64,000 nucleotides of DNA, taken from NCBI GenBank assembly GCA_964353355.1, contig CAYGVT010000017.1, forward strand, positions 1-64,000, given 5' to 3'. The notes under the pieces were generated by a model. It worked only from the letters and a program-made list of their open reading frames with translations, did not search any database and was not told the DNA's origin. The DNA is from CAYGVT01 sp964353355. GTDB lineage: Archaea; Thermoplasmatota; DTKX01; GCA-020343715. Made by a program: the position numbers and the translations under genes. Shown here piece after piece: positions 63,295 through 64,000 of the stretch; positions within the stretch are counted from its first letter, which is position 1; each line of letters begins with the position of its first letter.

Positions 63295-63978
63295 TCACCC
63301 CTCTGGCACGATGCGCCCCTCGCGCAGCCGCACCGCGCGGTCGGCGATGCGCCTCGCCCTGGCGTCGTGCGTGACGATGAGGAGAGTCGCACCCCGCTCG
63401 CGGTTGGCCTCGGCGAGGGTGGCGAGCACCTCCGCGGCCGTGGCCTCGTCGAGGTTCCCCGTGGGCTCGTCGGCGACCACGAGCTCCGGCCCCTTGACGA
63501 GCGCGCGCGCGATGGCGACGCGCTGCTGCTCGCCGCCCGAGAGCTGGTGCGGGAACCTCCCCTCCTTGCCCGCGAGCCCGACGCGCGCGAGCGCGGCGTT
63601 CGCCGCGGTGCCGGGGTCGGTGCGCCCCAGCAGCTCCAGCGCGACGCCCACGTTCTCGAGCGCGGTGAGCGTCGGCAGGAGGTTGAAGAACTGGAAGACG
63701 TAGCCCACGTGCTCGCGCCTGTAGCCGGTGAGCGCGGCGTCGTCGAGCGCGCCCAGGTCGCGGCCGCCCACCGTGACCTTGCCCGTGTCCGGCCGGTCGA
63801 TGCCGGCGGCGAGGTTGAGCAGCGTCGTCTTGCCCGAGCCCGATGGCCCGAGGACGGCGAGCACCTCGCCCCTCCCCACATCGAGGTCGACGCCCCTGAG
63901 CACAGGCACGACGACCTCCCCCGCGAGGTAGGACTTGCCCACGTTCCCGAACACCACCGCGGCCACGGCATGGGTCAT
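63295..63978 (-). CDS. ABC transporter ATP-binding protein (MacB/LolD type)
   Basis: A 227-aa ATPase: Walker A GPSGSGKTT (44-52), Q-loop VFQFFNLLPTLTALENV, signature LSGGEQQR (146-153), Walker B LVVADEPTGNLD (167-177) and switch His in LIVTHDAR. The FNLLPTLTALENV motif and ADEPTGNLD are diagnostic of the MacB/LolD/FtsE branch, which works with FtsX/MacB-type permeases on lipoproteins, peptides or drugs. No permease is inside the window; it may lie to the right. Start ATG 63978 lies 23 bases from the window end, so a longer N-terminus cannot be excluded. Confidence 0.93.
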   Translation of the reverse strand: MTHAVAAVVFGNVGKSYLAGEVVVPVLRGVDLDVGRGEVLAVLGPSGSGKTTLLNLAAGIDRPDTGKVTVGGRDLGALDDAALTGYRREHVGYVFQFFNLLPTLTALENVGVALELLGRTDPGTAANAALARVGLAGKEGRFPHQLSGGEQQRVAIARALVKGPELVVADEPTGNLDEATAAEVLATLAEANRERGATLLIVTHDARARRIADRAVRLREGRIVPEG

Positions 63979-64000
63979 GCGCGCCGCGCCATTTCAAGCT

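Noticed and set aside
61778..63997. 739-aa minus-strand frame over the MFS and ABC genes
   Set aside because: It is another frame of two well supported minus-strand genes and has no recognisable domain.

Overview
The window reads as chromosomal DNA of a GC-rich archaeon, most likely a Thermoplasmatota-type euryarchaeon; the phylum is inference, since there is no rRNA to confirm it. Support comes from AT-rich TATA boxes 30-45 bases ahead of many starts, an archaeal-type FlaI/TadA-like ATPase with a double-domain FlaJ/TadC-like membrane partner, pilin-like proteins with N-terminal membrane helices, an archaeal-type riboflavin-pathway reductase, a KaiC/RAD55-type ATPase, and many large surface proteins with one C-terminal membrane helix and a short cytoplasmic tail.

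Layout. 1-4.96 kb: an IS630-like transposase tail, then housekeeping genes (CYTH phosphatase/cyclase, flavodoxin-like protein, adenylosuccinate lyase, riboflavin-type reductase, winged-helix regulator with a small membrane partner). 5.0-12.9 kb: two large surface proteins, the second ending in a RING-like Cys/His cluster, with a KaiC-like ATPase and a decayed fragment between them. 13.1-26.2 kb: a type IV pilus/Tad-like locus with a 1672-aa pilin-like protein carrying a lamin-tail-like domain, further pilin-like proteins, a secretion ATPase and its membrane platform.

26.3-37.0 kb: a tight five-gene operon that is the most interesting part of the window. Its products are (1) a ubiquitin-like fold fused to a CDC48-N-like barrel and a vWA domain; (2) a 1250-aa protein with a GCS2-type carboxylate-amine ligase core between helical repeats and zinc ribbons; (3) an 836-aa protein whose eight-Cys N-terminus has RING/FYVE-like spacing; (4) an amidohydrolase with an extra C-terminal domain; (5) a second CDC48-N-like plus vWA protein. 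A beta-grasp domain, an amide-bond-forming enzyme, a binuclear treble-clef candidate and a metal-dependent hydrolase together suggest a ubiquitin-like or peptide-tagging system. I know of no described system with this set.

37.1-51.1 kb: a pilin-like protein, two zinc-ribbon proteins, a sensor-like membrane protein, and two giant SBBP-repeat/fibronectin-III surface proteins. 51.2-60.9 kb: a chimeric surface sensor sharing its promoter and N-terminus with the first SBBP protein and its cytoplasmic domain with the sensor at 39.4 kb, an ABC export pair, and a gingipain-like (C25) surface protease. 60.9-64 kb: an EamA exporter, an MFS transporter and a MacB/LolD-type ABC ATPase.

The window is rich in shuffled pieces: a 224-bp copy of the KaiC-like gene's 3' end abuts a zinc-ribbon gene, a remnant of the sensor C-terminal domain sits beside the KaiC-like gene, and two surface genes contain in-frame stretches of clearly lower GC. 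No tRNA, rRNA or CRISPR array was seen.
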